From JBBCJT01 sp037190665 (GTDB taxonomy: Bacteria > Pseudomonadota > Alphaproteobacteria > Acetobacterales > Acetobacteraceae), in assembly GCA_037190665.1 (NCBI GenBank), contig JBBCJT010000178.1:1-34239 (forward strand): DNA of 34,239 nt, in the 5' to 3' direction. This document shows positions 15,938 through 23,922 of the stretch, piece by piece (the first letter of the stretch is position 1; each line of letters starts with the position of its first letter). The translations under genes were made by a program, and so were the position numbers. The notes below the pieces were generated by a model. That model worked only from the letters and a program-made list of their open reading frames with translations, was not told the origin of the DNA and ran no database searches.

Positions 15938-16723
15938 ATGGTCCGTCTGTTCATCGCCGCCCTTGCTGTTGCGTTCTGCCTGCCCGCCGTCGCCGCCGAG
16001 AACCTCGCCTCCCACCGCGCGCTCTACCGCCTCACGCTGGACCCGCAGCGGGGGCAGGGGCTGGCCGCGGCCGAGGGCACCATGGCTTTCGAGGTTCTGG
16101 ACGCCTGCGAGGGCTGGGCCGTGCGCCAGCGCCTGATGCTGAAGATGACGGCGCGGGACGGGCAGGAGACCGAGATGGTCTCCGAGTACGCGACCTTCGA
16201 GAGCAAGGACGGGCAGACCCTGCGCTTCCGGCTGCGGCAGAGCTCGCAGGGCGCGGTCAGCCTGGAGGTGGCCGGCCAGGCCACGCTCGGGCGGGACGGT
16301 GCGCCCGGCGAGGCCCGGTACACTTTGCCGGCCGAGGACATCCGCCCGCTGCCGCCCGGCACACTTTTCCCGCAGGCCCATACGCTGGCGGCGATCGCGG
16401 CCGCGCGGCGCGGCGACCGCATCATGGCGCTGCCGCTGTTCGACGGAACCAGCCCGGACGGCGCGCAGGAATCGACCACCACCATCATCTCCGCCGCCCC
16501 CGCCCGGCCGGTGGAGCGCTTCCCGGCGCTGTCCCCGCTCGCCTCCTGGCGGATGAGCGTCGCCTTCTTCGAGGCCGGCGCCGCGGCGACCGGCGCGCCC
16601 GACTACGAGGTGGCGCTGCGCTACTGGGAGAACGGCGTGGCGGACGAGCTGAAGATGGATTTCGGCGACTTCGCCGTGGACGGGAAGATGGTGGAGTTCG
16701 AACTCATCCCCGGTGGCTGCTGA
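15938..16723 (+). CDS. eipB: Cell envelope integrity protein EipB (DUF1849)
   Basis: A 261-residue periplasmic protein. Residues 1-20 are a signal peptide (MVRLFIAALAVAFCLPAVAA), cleaved before ENLASHRALYRL. The rest is the DUF1849 beta-spiral domain of Brucella EipB, with the paired cysteines represented by C57 (LDACEGW) and the final residue C261. EipB proteins are conserved in Alphaproteobacteria, where they maintain envelope integrity and tolerance to cell-wall stress. This gene is one of the better clues to host class. A hairpin follows the stop. Confidence 0.87.
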   Translation: MVRLFIAALAVAFCLPAVAAENLASHRALYRLTLDPQRGQGLAAAEGTMAFEVLDACEGWAVRQRLMLKMTARDGQETEMVSEYATFESKDGQTLRFRLRQSSQGAVSLEVAGQATLGRDGAPGEARYTLPAEDIRPLPPGTLFPQAHTLAAIAAARRGDRIMALPLFDGTSPDGAQESTTTIISAAPARPVERFPALSPLASWRMSVAFFEAGAAATGAPDYEVALRYWENGVADELKMDFGDFAVDGKMVEFELIPGGC

Positions 16724-16743
16724 GGCATCTGGAGCCGCGTCGG

Positions 16744-16768
16744 CCCTCTCCCGCCGCGCGGGAGAGGG
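16744..16768. terminator. Hairpin between convergent eipB and radC
   Basis: An 11-bp perfect stem (16744-16754 with 16758-16768) has a 3-nt loop and lies between the convergent stops at 16723 and 16788. It lacks a T-run and could serve both directions. Confidence 0.6.
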
Positions 16769-16787
16769 GGATTCTCCGCGGCACGGG

Positions 16788-17543
16788 TCAGCCCCCCAGC
16801 AATCCCTCGCGCGCGAATGAGGTGACACGTCCCGCGCCGACGATGATGTGGTCGTGCAGGCGGATGCCGAAGATGTCCGCCGCCGACTTCAGCTCCCGCG
16901 TCATCTCGATGTCGGCGCGCGATGGCGTGGGGTCGCCGCTGGGATGGTTGTGGACCACGATCAGCGCGGTCGCCTTCAGCTCGATGGCGCGGCCGATCAC
17001 CTCGCGCGGATAGACCGGCGTGTGGTTCACGGTGCCGCGACCCTGCTCCTCGTCGGCGAGCAGCCGGTTGCGCGTGTCGAAATACAGCACCCGCACCTGC
17101 TCGATGCGGGCCGACCGGAACACCGCGTCCACATAGGCGATCAGCGCATCCCAGTTCGCGAGCAGCGGCTTTTCCTTCACCGCCGCGCTGGCGAGCCGCA
17201 GCGAGGCCGCGTGCACGATGCGCATGGCGGCCGCGGCCCCGTCGCCCACACCCTCCACCTCCGTCAGCTCGCCGGCCGGCGCGGTGAGCACGCCCGCGAA
17301 GGAGCCGAAGCGCGCGATCAGCGCCTTGGCGATCGGCTTGGTGTCCTTGCGGGGGATGCCGAGGAACAGCACCGCCTCCAGCATCTCGTGGTCGGACAGC
17401 GCGCCGGGCCCGGCCTGGAACAGCCGCGCGCGCAGCCGTTCGCGGTGGCCTTCATTGCCGACCGGGCTCGCGCCGGCCTCCGGCCCGGCGATGATGCCGA
17501 ACAGCCCCGAGCTTTCCTGCAAGCCACGACGTGGACGCGCCAT
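16788..17543 (-). CDS. radC: RadC/JAB1-MPN domain protein
   Basis: A 251-residue RadC-family protein. An N-terminal helix-hairpin-helix region (about 95-115, VEGVGDGAAAAMR) is followed by the RadC JAB/MPN metalloprotease-like domain with H198-N-H-P-S-G-D-PTPSRAD, which binds zinc. Its historical link to DNA repair in E. coli is weak and its true role remains unclear. It follows map on the same strand, as is common in Alphaproteobacteria, with a 69-bp gap. A 7-bp hairpin (17548-17554/17561-17567) lies immediately before its start codon. Confidence 0.92.
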   Translation of the reverse strand: MARPRRGLQESSGLFGIIAGPEAGASPVGNEGHRERLRARLFQAGPGALSDHEMLEAVLFLGIPRKDTKPIAKALIARFGSFAGVLTAPAGELTEVEGVGDGAAAAMRIVHAASLRLASAAVKEKPLLANWDALIAYVDAVFRSARIEQVRVLYFDTRNRLLADEEQGRGTVNHTPVYPREVIGRAIELKATALIVVHNHPSGDPTPSRADIEMTRELKSAADIFGIRLHDHIIVGAGRVTSFAREGLLGG

Positions 17544-17612
17544 GCCGCGCAGGTATCACAACCTGCGGGTGAATAAAGTATCCGTCGAACAGCGCGCGGT
17601 GGAGGAGGGAGG

Positions 17613-18419
17613 TCAGTCCGCCGTGTAAGGCGGCTTGTCGAGCCCGGCGGGGGAGTAGGTGAACACCTCCACCCCGTCCTCGGTCACGCCGACCATATGC
17701 TCGAACTGCGCCGACAGGCTGCGGTCGCGGGTGACCGCGGTCCAGCCGTCGTCGAGCACCTTCACCTCCGGCCGCCCGGCATTCACCATCGGCTCGACGG
17801 TGAAGAACATGCCCGGCCGCAGCGTCGGGCCTTCGCCCGGCCGGCCGAAATGCAGCACGTTCGGCGGCTCGTGGAAGCGCCGGCCGATGCCGTGGCCGCA
17901 GAAATCGCGCACCACGGAGAAGCGGTGCCGCTCCACGTAGCTCTGGATGGCGTGGCCGATGTCGCCGAGCGTCGCGCCCGGGCGGATCGCGCGCACGCCG
18001 CGCATCATCGCCTCGTGCGTCACGTCGATCAGCAGCCGCGCGCGGGTGGACGGGGTGCCGGCCACGTACATGCGGCTGGTGTCGCCGTGCCAGCCGTCGA
18101 GGATGACGGTGACGTCGATGTTGACGATATCCCCGTCCTCCAGCCGCCGCTCGCCGGGGATGCCGTGGCAGACGACGTGGTTGATCGAGGTGCAGGACGA
18201 CTTGGTGTAGCCGCGGTAGCCCAGCGTGGCCGGAACCGCGCCGTGGCCCACGATGTAATCGTGGATCAGCCGGTCGATCTCGCCGGTGGTGATGCCGGGC
18301 ACGATATGGGGGGTGATGAAGTCAAGCGTTTCGGCGGCCAGGCGGCCAGCCGCGCGCATGCCGACGAAATCCGCCGGCGTGTGCAGCGTGATACGCCGCG
18401 ATTCCGTCCCGCCGTCCAT
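17613..18419 (-). CDS. map: Methionine aminopeptidase type I
   Basis: Removes the initiator methionine from nascent proteins in the cytoplasm; normally essential. The 268-residue protein has all five metal ligands of the pita-bread fold: D102 (NIDVT), D113 (HGDTSR), H176 (CGHGIG), E209 (TVEPM) and E240 (QFEHMV). SINHVVCHGIP is also conserved. It lies upstream of radC in the same direction, probably co-transcribed. Confidence 0.96.
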   Translation of the reverse strand: MDGGTESRRITLHTPADFVGMRAAGRLAAETLDFITPHIVPGITTGEIDRLIHDYIVGHGAVPATLGYRGYTKSSCTSINHVVCHGIPGERRLEDGDIVNIDVTVILDGWHGDTSRMYVAGTPSTRARLLIDVTHEAMMRGVRAIRPGATLGDIGHAIQSYVERHRFSVVRDFCGHGIGRRFHEPPNVLHFGRPGEGPTLRPGMFFTVEPMVNAGRPEVKVLDDGWTAVTRDRSLSAQFEHMVGVTEDGVEVFTYSPAGLDKPPYTAD

Positions 18420-18529
18420 CAGCCTCGAAGCTCCGCATCCGCCATGGCCAAGTCAAAATGCGCAACCGATCCGTCCGGCGCAAGGCCGCCGGCTTGCCGG
18501 AAACGGGACGGCAGGGGCCTACTGCACGC

Positions 18530-19459
18530 ATGATCGTGGATATGCATACCCATGCCGGACGCGATCCGGGCAGCGGAGCCGGGTGGAATCCGCTGCCGGG
18601 CCCGCTCGCCAGCATGCGTCCGGCGGGCGTGGCGGCGGCCGTGGTCGCGGCGATCCCCGATGCCACCGTGATCCGCCGCCACCCGGTGCTGCGCCGGATC
18701 GAGCAGGTCCGGGACCCACGCCCCGGCGAGTGCTGGGCGACCACGCTCGCCCATCTGGACGCGATCGCGGCGAGCGCCCCGCGCCTCGCCCGCGAGCCCG
18801 CCGAGATCAGGGACGACGATCCGGCCGTGGTGCTGGCGGTGGAGGGTTGCGACGGGCTGGAAGGCGGGCTCGACCGGCTGGAGGAGCTGGCTGCGCGCGG
18901 CGTGCGGAGCATGCAGTTCGTGCACTATCGTGTGAACGAGACCGGCGACATCCAGACCGCCCCCGACGTGCATGGCGGGCTGACCGCGTTCGGCGCCGAC
19001 GTGGTGCGGCGGATGAACGCGCTCGGCATCATCCCCGACGTCGCCCACTGCACGGCGGCGACGGCGAAGGGCGTGTGCGACGCCTCCGCCAAGCCGGTCC
19101 TCTGCACCCACGCCAACCTGCAGGACGCATCCGGCCATCCGCGCTTCATCTCCCCCGACTACGCGCGGCGGGTGGCGGACACGGGCGGGGTGATCGGCGC
19201 CTGGATCGCGGTGCTGTGGGACCGGCCGTGGGAGAGCTTCATCGACCACCTGTTCCGCCTGGTCGATGCGGTCGGCGTGGATCATGTCGGCATCGGCACC
19301 GACATGCCCGTCGCCGCGGCGGAGAAGGCGATGCCCGATTTCGCCCGCCACGCCGATATCCCGGCGGCCCTCGCGACCCGCGGCCTCGCGCCGGCGGAGG
19401 TCGCGGCGATCTGCGGCGGCAACTGGCTGCGGGTCTTCGCCGCGACGCGCGCGACGTGA
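18530..19459 (+). CDS. M19-family (renal-type) dipeptidase
   Basis: A 309-residue amidohydrolase-fold dipeptidase that hydrolyses dipeptides, often including D-residues. The likely two-zinc site uses H6/H8 (MIVDMHTHAG), E105 (AVEGCDGLEGG), H173 (DVAHCT) and H194 (CTHANLQ), with D258 in GIGTDMP. There is no signal peptide, so it is cytoplasmic unless the start is wrong. Its stop overlaps the GTG start of the response regulator (GTGA, 19456-19459). Linkage to an envelope two-component system may point to recycling of cell-wall peptides; that is inference. Confidence 0.87.
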   Translation: MIVDMHTHAGRDPGSGAGWNPLPGPLASMRPAGVAAAVVAAIPDATVIRRHPVLRRIEQVRDPRPGECWATTLAHLDAIAASAPRLAREPAEIRDDDPAVVLAVEGCDGLEGGLDRLEELAARGVRSMQFVHYRVNETGDIQTAPDVHGGLTAFGADVVRRMNALGIIPDVAHCTAATAKGVCDASAKPVLCTHANLQDASGHPRFISPDYARRVADTGGVIGAWIAVLWDRPWESFIDHLFRLVDAVGVDHVGIGTDMPVAAAEKAMPDFARHADIPAALATRGLAPAEVAAICGGNWLRVFAATRAT

Positions 19460-20136
19460 AGGTCCTGCTGATCGAGGACGACCGCGCCACCGCGGATTAC
19501 GTCGCCCAGGGGCTGAAGGAGGCCGGCCATGCGGTGGATGTCGCGCGGACCGGCCGGGACGGGCTGTTCCTGGCCGCCTCCGAACCTTACGACGTGATCG
19601 TCTCCGACCGCATGCTGCCCGGCCCGGACGGGCTGACCATCGTGCGCACGCTGCGCGCATCGGGCATCGCCACGCCGGTCCTGATGCTGACCGCGCTCGC
19701 CGACGTGGAGCGGCGGGTGGAGGGGCTGGATGCCGGCGCGGACGACTACCTCGCCAAGCCTTTCGCCTTCAGCGAGCTGCGCGCCCGCGTCGCGGCACTC
19801 GCCCGTCGCCCTGCCGCGCCCGCGGCCGAGGCCACGTCGCTGCGGGTCGCCGATCTGGAGATGGACCTGCTGCGGCGCACCGTCCGGCGCGGGGAGCGGG
19901 GGGTGGAACTGCTGCCCACCGAATGGCGGCTGCTGGAATACCTGATGCGCCATCCCGGCCAGGTGCTGACCAAGACGATGCTTCTGGAGAAGGTCTGGGA
20001 CTTCAACTTCGATCCCTCCACCAACATCGTCGAGGTGCATGTCAGCCGGCTGCGCAAGAAGATCGACGCGGAGGGCGAACCGCCGCTGATCCGCACCATC
20101 CGCGGCGCGGGATACGTGCTTGGCCCGCCCGGCTGA
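19456..20136 (+). CDS. OmpR/PhoB-family response regulator
   Basis: A 226-residue two-domain regulator. In the receiver domain, D51 (VSDRMLP) is the phosphoacceptor, the acidic pair sits in IEDDRA, and K101 lies in YLAKPF. A C-terminal winged helix binds DNA (LLPTEWRLLEYLMRHPGQVL, then HVSRLRKKID and IRTIRGAGYVLG). It starts at GTG 19456, overlapping the dipeptidase stop, and overlaps the kinase gene by 17 bp. Likely targets include the downstream degP and its own operon. Confidence 0.94.
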   Translation: MKVLLIEDDRATADYVAQGLKEAGHAVDVARTGRDGLFLAASEPYDVIVSDRMLPGPDGLTIVRTLRASGIATPVLMLTALADVERRVEGLDAGADDYLAKPFAFSELRARVAALARRPAAPAAEATSLRVADLEMDLLRRTVRRGERGVELLPTEWRLLEYLMRHPGQVLTKTMLLEKVWDFNFDPSTNIVEVHVSRLRKKIDAEGEPPLIRTIRGAGYVLGPPG

Positions 20137-21457
20137 CCTGCTGCGCAGCTACACGCTGCGCACCGCGATCCTCACCGCCTGCATGGTGCTGCTGGTGGCC
20201 GGCCTCGGGATGGGGTTCGGCTACTGGCGCAGCGAGCGGGTGCTGCGCGACAACCTCGACGCCGCGTTGCGCGCCGAGGCGGAGGGGCTGGTCGCGATCC
20301 AGCGCGGGTTCGGCACGCAGGCGCTGGCGGCGGAGGTCGCCCAGCGGGCGCGGCTGCGCTCGGGCTCGGCCATCGTCGCGGCACTCCAGACGCTGGACGG
20401 GCGGCGCATCGCGGGCGCGCAGCTCGATCTGCCGCCGGCGCTGATCGGCTTCGATTCCATCCCCAGCCCGTCCTCCGGCCAGCTCCGCGCGCTGGGGCTG
20501 GTAGTGCCGGGCGGGCTTAACCTCGTGGTGGCGGCCGAGACCCGCGCGGTGCTCGATACCGCCGCCACGCTGTCGCAGAGCCTGATGCTCGCCGGCGTCG
20601 CGGCCGTGGTCCTCGCCCCGCTGTTCGGCCTGTGGATGGCGCGGCGGACGGAGCGGCGGCTGGCGGCGGTCTCGGCGGAGACCGGGCTGGCGATCGGCAG
20701 CGACCTGTCCCGCCGGCTGCCGCTCTCCGGCGCCGGCGACGAGTTCGACCGGCTGGCGGGCACGATCAACCGCGCGCTCGACCGGTTGCAGGCTCAGGTC
20801 GCCGGGCTGCGGCAGGTGACGGACGACGTCGCCCACGACCTGCGCAGCCCGCTGTCGCGGCTGCGGCAGAAGCTGGAGGCCGCGCTGGTCCGCGCCCGCG
20901 CGCCGGAGGCGGACCAGGCGACGCTGGAGGAGGCGCTGGCGGAGCTGGACGGCGTCCTCGCCACCTTCGCGGCGATGTTGCGGCTGGCGCGGCTGGAGGC
21001 ACGCACCGAGGCGCCGACCGAACAGGTGGACCTGTCCGCGCTGGTGGCCGGCATGGTCGAGACCTACGCGCCCATCGCCGAGGATCAGGGCAAGACCCTC
21101 GTCGCGGAGATCGCGCCGGATCAGGCGATCCTGGGCGATGCGGCCCTGCTGCGGCAGGCGCTCGCGAACCTGATCGAGAACGCGCTGCTGCACGGCGGCC
21201 GGACCGTGCGTGTGATGCTGGCCGCCGGCGCCGTCCTGTCCGTGGCCGATGACGGGCCGGGGATCGCGCCCGCGGACCGGGGGCGCGTGCTGCAGCGCTT
21301 CGTCCGCCTCGACACGGCGCGGGAGACGCCGGGCACCGGGCTCGGCCTCGCTCTGGTGGCCGCGGTGGCGCGGCTGCACGGCACCGCGCCGGTGCTGGAG
21401 GATGCCGGGCCGGGGCTCCGCGCGACGCTGGACCTCTCCGCCGCCGCGCGAAGCTGA
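20120..21457 (+). CDS. Sensor histidine kinase
   Basis: A 445-residue membrane kinase. Transmembrane segments at about 15-37 and 152-174 enclose a periplasmic sensor of about 115 residues. HAMP (about 172-225), HisKA with phosphoacceptor H239 (DVAHDLRSPLSRLRQKLE), then HATPase with N box NLIENALLHGG, G1 DDGPGIAP, F box RFVRLD and G2 GTGLGLALV follow. The start is an unusual TTG at 20120, inside the end of the response regulator gene; the next ATG (20183) would cut into the first membrane helix. It partners with the adjacent regulator. The signal is unknown, possibly envelope stress. Confidence 0.92.
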   Translation: MARPADLLRSYTLRTAILTACMVLLVAGLGMGFGYWRSERVLRDNLDAALRAEAEGLVAIQRGFGTQALAAEVAQRARLRSGSAIVAALQTLDGRRIAGAQLDLPPALIGFDSIPSPSSGQLRALGLVVPGGLNLVVAAETRAVLDTAATLSQSLMLAGVAAVVLAPLFGLWMARRTERRLAAVSAETGLAIGSDLSRRLPLSGAGDEFDRLAGTINRALDRLQAQVAGLRQVTDDVAHDLRSPLSRLRQKLEAALVRARAPEADQATLEEALAELDGVLATFAAMLRLARLEARTEAPTEQVDLSALVAGMVETYAPIAEDQGKTLVAEIAPDQAILGDAALLRQALANLIENALLHGGRTVRVMLAAGAVLSVADDGPGIAPADRGRVLQRFVRLDTARETPGTGLGLALVAAVARLHGTAPVLEDAGPGLRATLDLSAAARS

Positions 21458-21463
21458 CAAACG

Positions 21464-21475
21464 CTTCAGCTTCAG
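21464..21475. promoter_or_regulatory. Tandem CTTCAG hexamers upstream of degP
   Basis: CTTCAG occurs twice without a gap (21464-21469 and 21470-21475) at the beginning of the 86-bp space before degP. Short direct repeats are typical of OmpR-family binding sites, although those usually have an 11-bp or longer period. It could be a site for the neighbouring regulator; evidence is weak. Confidence 0.25.
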
Positions 21476-21505
21476 GTCCGCCCGCCGCCAGCATCGGCGC
21501 GGCAG

Positions 21506-21542
21506 TCTCCGGGTCACCGAAACCCCACCCGGAGAAGCTCCG
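21506..21542 (+). promoter_or_regulatory. Alternative hairpins sequestering the degP ribosome-binding site
   Basis: TCTCCGGGT (21506-21514) pairs perfectly with ACCCGGAGA (21527-21535), which contains the Shine-Dalgarno GGAG (21531-21534). The same SD can also pair downstream: CGGAG (21530-21534) with CTCCG (21538-21542) around AAG. Both structures hide the ribosome-binding site 9 nt before the ATG. This suggests translational control of degP, such as temperature-dependent opening; not demonstrated. Confidence 0.5.
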
Positions 21543-21543
21543 C

Positions 21544-22986
21544 ATGACGTCTTCCAAGTCTTCCCGCCGCCGCGGTGCGCTGCTGGGCCTGCTGCTCGGC
21601 ACCACCGCGCTCGTCGGCGTCGCCATCGCGCAGCCGCCCGCGCAGGCGCAGGGCGATACGCGCATCGCCCCCGTCGCCGCCGCGGCTCCGACCCAGGGCT
21701 TCGCGCCGCTGGTGCAGCGGGTGAAGCCGGCGGTGGTGACCATCACCTCGTCCGAGATCGTGCGTGCCGGCAACGAGGACGGCACGCCCTTCCGCATCCC
21801 CGGCATGCCGCAGCAGCGCGAGCGCAACGCCCGCGGCCTCGGCTCCGGCTTCATCGTCGATGCGGACGGCCACATCGTGACCAACAACCACGTCATCGAC
21901 GGCGCGCGGAAGGTGACCGTGACGCTGGAGGACGGCACCGAGCTTGCCGCCCGCGTCGTCGGCCGCGATCCGCGCACCGACATCGCGCTGCTGAAGGTCG
22001 AGGCTGGCAAGGCGCTGCCGCATGTGACGCTGGGCGACTCCGATGCCGCGCAGCCGGGCGACTGGGTGGTGGCCGTCGGCAACCCGTTCGGCCTCGGCGG
22101 CACGGTGACGGCGGGCGTCGTCTCCGCCCGCGGCCGCACCATCGGCGCCGGCCCGTATGACGACTTCCTGCAGGTCGATGCGCCCATCAACCGGGGCAAC
22201 TCGGGCGGGCCGCTGTTCGCCCAGGACGGCAGCGTGATCGGCGTGAACACGGCGATCTACAGCCCCACCGGCGGTTCCGTCGGCATCGGCTTCGCGGTGC
22301 CGTCGAACATGGTCAAGAAGGTCGTCGCCCAGCTCGAGGCGAACGGCAAGGTGGAGCGCGGCTTCCTCGGCGTGTCCACGCAGCCCGTGGATGCGGCGAT
22401 GGCCGCGGCGCTGAAGCTGCCGCAGGTCGGCGGCGCGCTGGTGGCCGAGGTCACCGCCGACAGCCCGGCCGCGAAGGCGGGCATGGAGCCGGGCGACGTG
22501 ATCGTCGCGGTCGATGGCCAGAAGATCGCCGACGGCCGGGCGCTGGCCCGCGTGGTCGCCGACATCGCCCCGGGCAAGGAGACGAAGATCACCGTCCGCC
22601 GCGATGCCGCCGAGCGTGAGCTGGCGGTGCAGGTGGCGGCCCAGCCGGACGCCGACCGCACCGTGACCGCCGATGCCGGCGAGGCGCATGGCCGCAAGCT
22701 CGGCGTCGCGCTGGCCCCGATCACCCCGCAGGCGCGCCGCGCGCTCGGCCTGGGTGAGGAGCTGAAGGGCACGGTGATCGCCGAGGTCGCCGAGGGCTCA
22801 CCGGCCCAGGATGCGGGTCTGCGCGCCGGCGACGTGATCGTCGCGGTCGGCCAGACCCCGGTCGAGAACCCCGAGCAGGCCACCCGGGCGATCCGCGCCG
22901 GGCTCGGCAAGGGCAGCAGCGTCGCGCTGCGCATTCTCCGCGACGGGCGCAGCGCCTTCGTGGCGGTCGATACCGCCAAGGGCTGA
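21544..22986 (+). CDS. degP: DegP/HtrA-family periplasmic serine endoprotease (Do)
   Basis: A 480-residue periplasmic protease/chaperone that degrades misfolded envelope proteins. The N-terminal signal sequence (about 1-36) has a basic region and a hydrophobic core ending in QAQ. The trypsin-like domain has the catalytic triad H116 (TNNHVID), D146 (DPRTDIALLK) and S220 (NRGNSGGPLF). Two PDZ domains follow (about 275-365 and 385-475), with GFLGVSTQPV and the repeated GDVIVAV. The length is normal. It follows the two-component pair, separated by 86 bp with regulatory-looking sequence, and is probably part of an envelope-stress response. Confidence 0.95.
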   Translation: MTSSKSSRRRGALLGLLLGTTALVGVAIAQPPAQAQGDTRIAPVAAAAPTQGFAPLVQRVKPAVVTITSSEIVRAGNEDGTPFRIPGMPQQRERNARGLGSGFIVDADGHIVTNNHVIDGARKVTVTLEDGTELAARVVGRDPRTDIALLKVEAGKALPHVTLGDSDAAQPGDWVVAVGNPFGLGGTVTAGVVSARGRTIGAGPYDDFLQVDAPINRGNSGGPLFAQDGSVIGVNTAIYSPTGGSVGIGFAVPSNMVKKVVAQLEANGKVERGFLGVSTQPVDAAMAAALKLPQVGGALVAEVTADSPAAKAGMEPGDVIVAVDGQKIADGRALARVVADIAPGKETKITVRRDAAERELAVQVAAQPDADRTVTADAGEAHGRKLGVALAPITPQARRALGLGEELKGTVIAEVAEGSPAQDAGLRAGDVIVAVGQTPVENPEQATRAIRAGLGKGSSVALRILRDGRSAFVAVDTAKG

Positions 22987-23013
22987 GCCCGTAAGGAGGG
23001 GGAGCGGAGGGGC

Positions 23014-23037
23014 GGCGGAGGGAGCGATCCCTCCGCC
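23014..23037. terminator. Hairpin with GCGA tetraloop between convergent degP and antitoxin gene
   Basis: GGCGGAGGGA (23014-23023) and TCCCTCCGCC (23028-23037) form a perfect 10-bp stem closed by GCGA, a GNRA-type loop. It lies between the stops at 22986 and 23067; there is no T-run. Confidence 0.65.
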
Positions 23038-23066
23038 GAACCCGCGTTTGCTCTGGCCGTCCTGTA

Positions 23067-23366
23067 TCAGGCGGCGCTTTGCTGCAGGACTTCTTCGACC
23101 ACGTCCGGATGGCGCTGGATGATCAGAAGCAGCACGCGTGCGGCTGCTTCCGGCCGGCGCCGGCCCTGTTCCCAGTCCCGCACGGTGGCTGCGGGAAACC
23201 CGTAGCGCGCCGCGAACGCCGCCTGCGACAGATTGGTCCTCCGGCGGATGGCGCGCACATCGACATCCTCCGGCACATGCACGACGAAGCCTGCCGTGGC
23301 CTCGCCGCGTGCGAAGGCGCGGGCGTTGCGGGCGCTCCGCAGCAGCTTGCTACCGACCGTGGACAT
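23067..23366 (-). CDS. Antitoxin with XRE-type helix-turn-helix (HigA/RelB-like)
   Basis: A 99-residue antitoxin of a type II module. The C-terminal half is a helix-turn-helix (IRRRTNLSQAAFAARYGFPA, then TVRDWEQGRRRPEAAARVLL) that binds DNA. The N-terminal part would neutralise the toxin. It is second in the pair: its start overlaps the end of the toxin gene by 17 bp and has AGGGAG upstream. The toxin-first order is typical of HigBA-type modules. It probably represses the shared promoter through the palindromic sites at 23725-23767. Confidence 0.88.
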   Translation of the reverse strand: MSTVGSKLLRSARNARAFARGEATAGFVVHVPEDVDVRAIRRRTNLSQAAFAARYGFPAATVRDWEQGRRRPEAAARVLLLIIQRHPDVVEEVLQQSAA

Positions 23367-23712
23367 GGATCCGAACTCCCTTTCTGTAGTCGTCGGCCAG
23401 TCCTGCGAGCTCGCGCCGCAACTCGTTGCGCTCCGCCTGCGAGATATCGACCCGGACCGACTTGGCCAGGGCTGCGAGCAGGAAGATCGGCACATCCTGC
23501 CCGCCGAAGTAGAAGATCACCCGGTATCCGCCGCTCTTGCCCTTGTTGCCCCGGCCGAACCGGAGTTTCCGCGCACCGCCCGTGCCCGGGATCATATCGC
23601 CGGCCAGCGGAGCGGCGGCGAGGGTGTCCACCACATGCTTCCGCTCGCTGTCGGTCATGCCGAGATCCCTGGCATCGGCCAGATAGTCGGGTGTTTCGAC
23701 GACCGCCTGCAT
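23350..23712 (-). CDS. RelE/HigB-family toxin
   Basis: A 120-residue toxin of the RelE superfamily, whose members act as ribosome-dependent mRNA endonucleases. It begins MQAVVETPDYLADA. The conserved core is GDMIPGTGGARKLRFG, then GNKGKSGGYRVIFYFGG, VPIFLLAALAKS and SQAERNELRREL, all typical of this family; the Lys/Arg-rich middle holds the candidate catalytic residues. The chosen start at 23712 lies only 6 nt after a -10-like TATAGA, so the mRNA may be leaderless. The longer reading (to 23838) would cross the operator and promoter. Confidence 0.9.
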   Translation of the reverse strand: MQAVVETPDYLADARDLGMTDSERKHVVDTLAAAPLAGDMIPGTGGARKLRFGRGNKGKSGGYRVIFYFGGQDVPIFLLAALAKSVRVDISQAERNELRRELAGLADDYRKGVRIHVHGR

Positions 23713-23718
23713 GCCCAG

Positions 23719-23767
23719 TCTATACGGCAATGCCGCACATGCCACAAGCAAACATACGGCATTGCCG
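23719..23767 (-). promoter_or_regulatory. Toxin-antitoxin promoter with two palindromic operators 32 bp apart
   Basis: On the minus strand, TTGTGG (complement of 23742-23747) and TATAGA (complement of 23719-23724) form -35 and -10 elements with a 17-bp spacer. CGGCAATGCCG (23725-23735) lies in the spacer against the -10. Its exact reverse complement CGGCATTGCCG (23757-23767) lies upstream of the -35. Each preceding ATA is conserved too, giving a 32-bp repeat period, about three helical turns, suited to cooperative repressor binding. Confidence 0.65.
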
Positions 23768-23899
23768 GATATCTGCCGGGCGAGAACGGCGGGGGGACGA
23801 GCGGACCGCCTCGCCCACGGCAACCCTGCCGCGCGCATGGCGAAGCTGGACTCGGGACCCGGCTGCCTTTAGACGCCCCGGCTTCCTGTGAACGCGGGA

Positions 23900-23922
23900 G
23901 GGATACGGCTGTGCCGTGTCCC
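23900..23922 (+). promoter_or_regulatory. Leader hairpin upstream of rplK
   Basis: GGGATACGGC (23900-23909) pairs with GCCGTGTCCC (23913-23922) around TGT, with one G-U pair, in the 254-bp gap before rplK. The gap holds no gene and no tRNA that I can see. It could be part of an L1- or L11-operon regulatory leader; the assignment is tentative. Confidence 0.4.
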
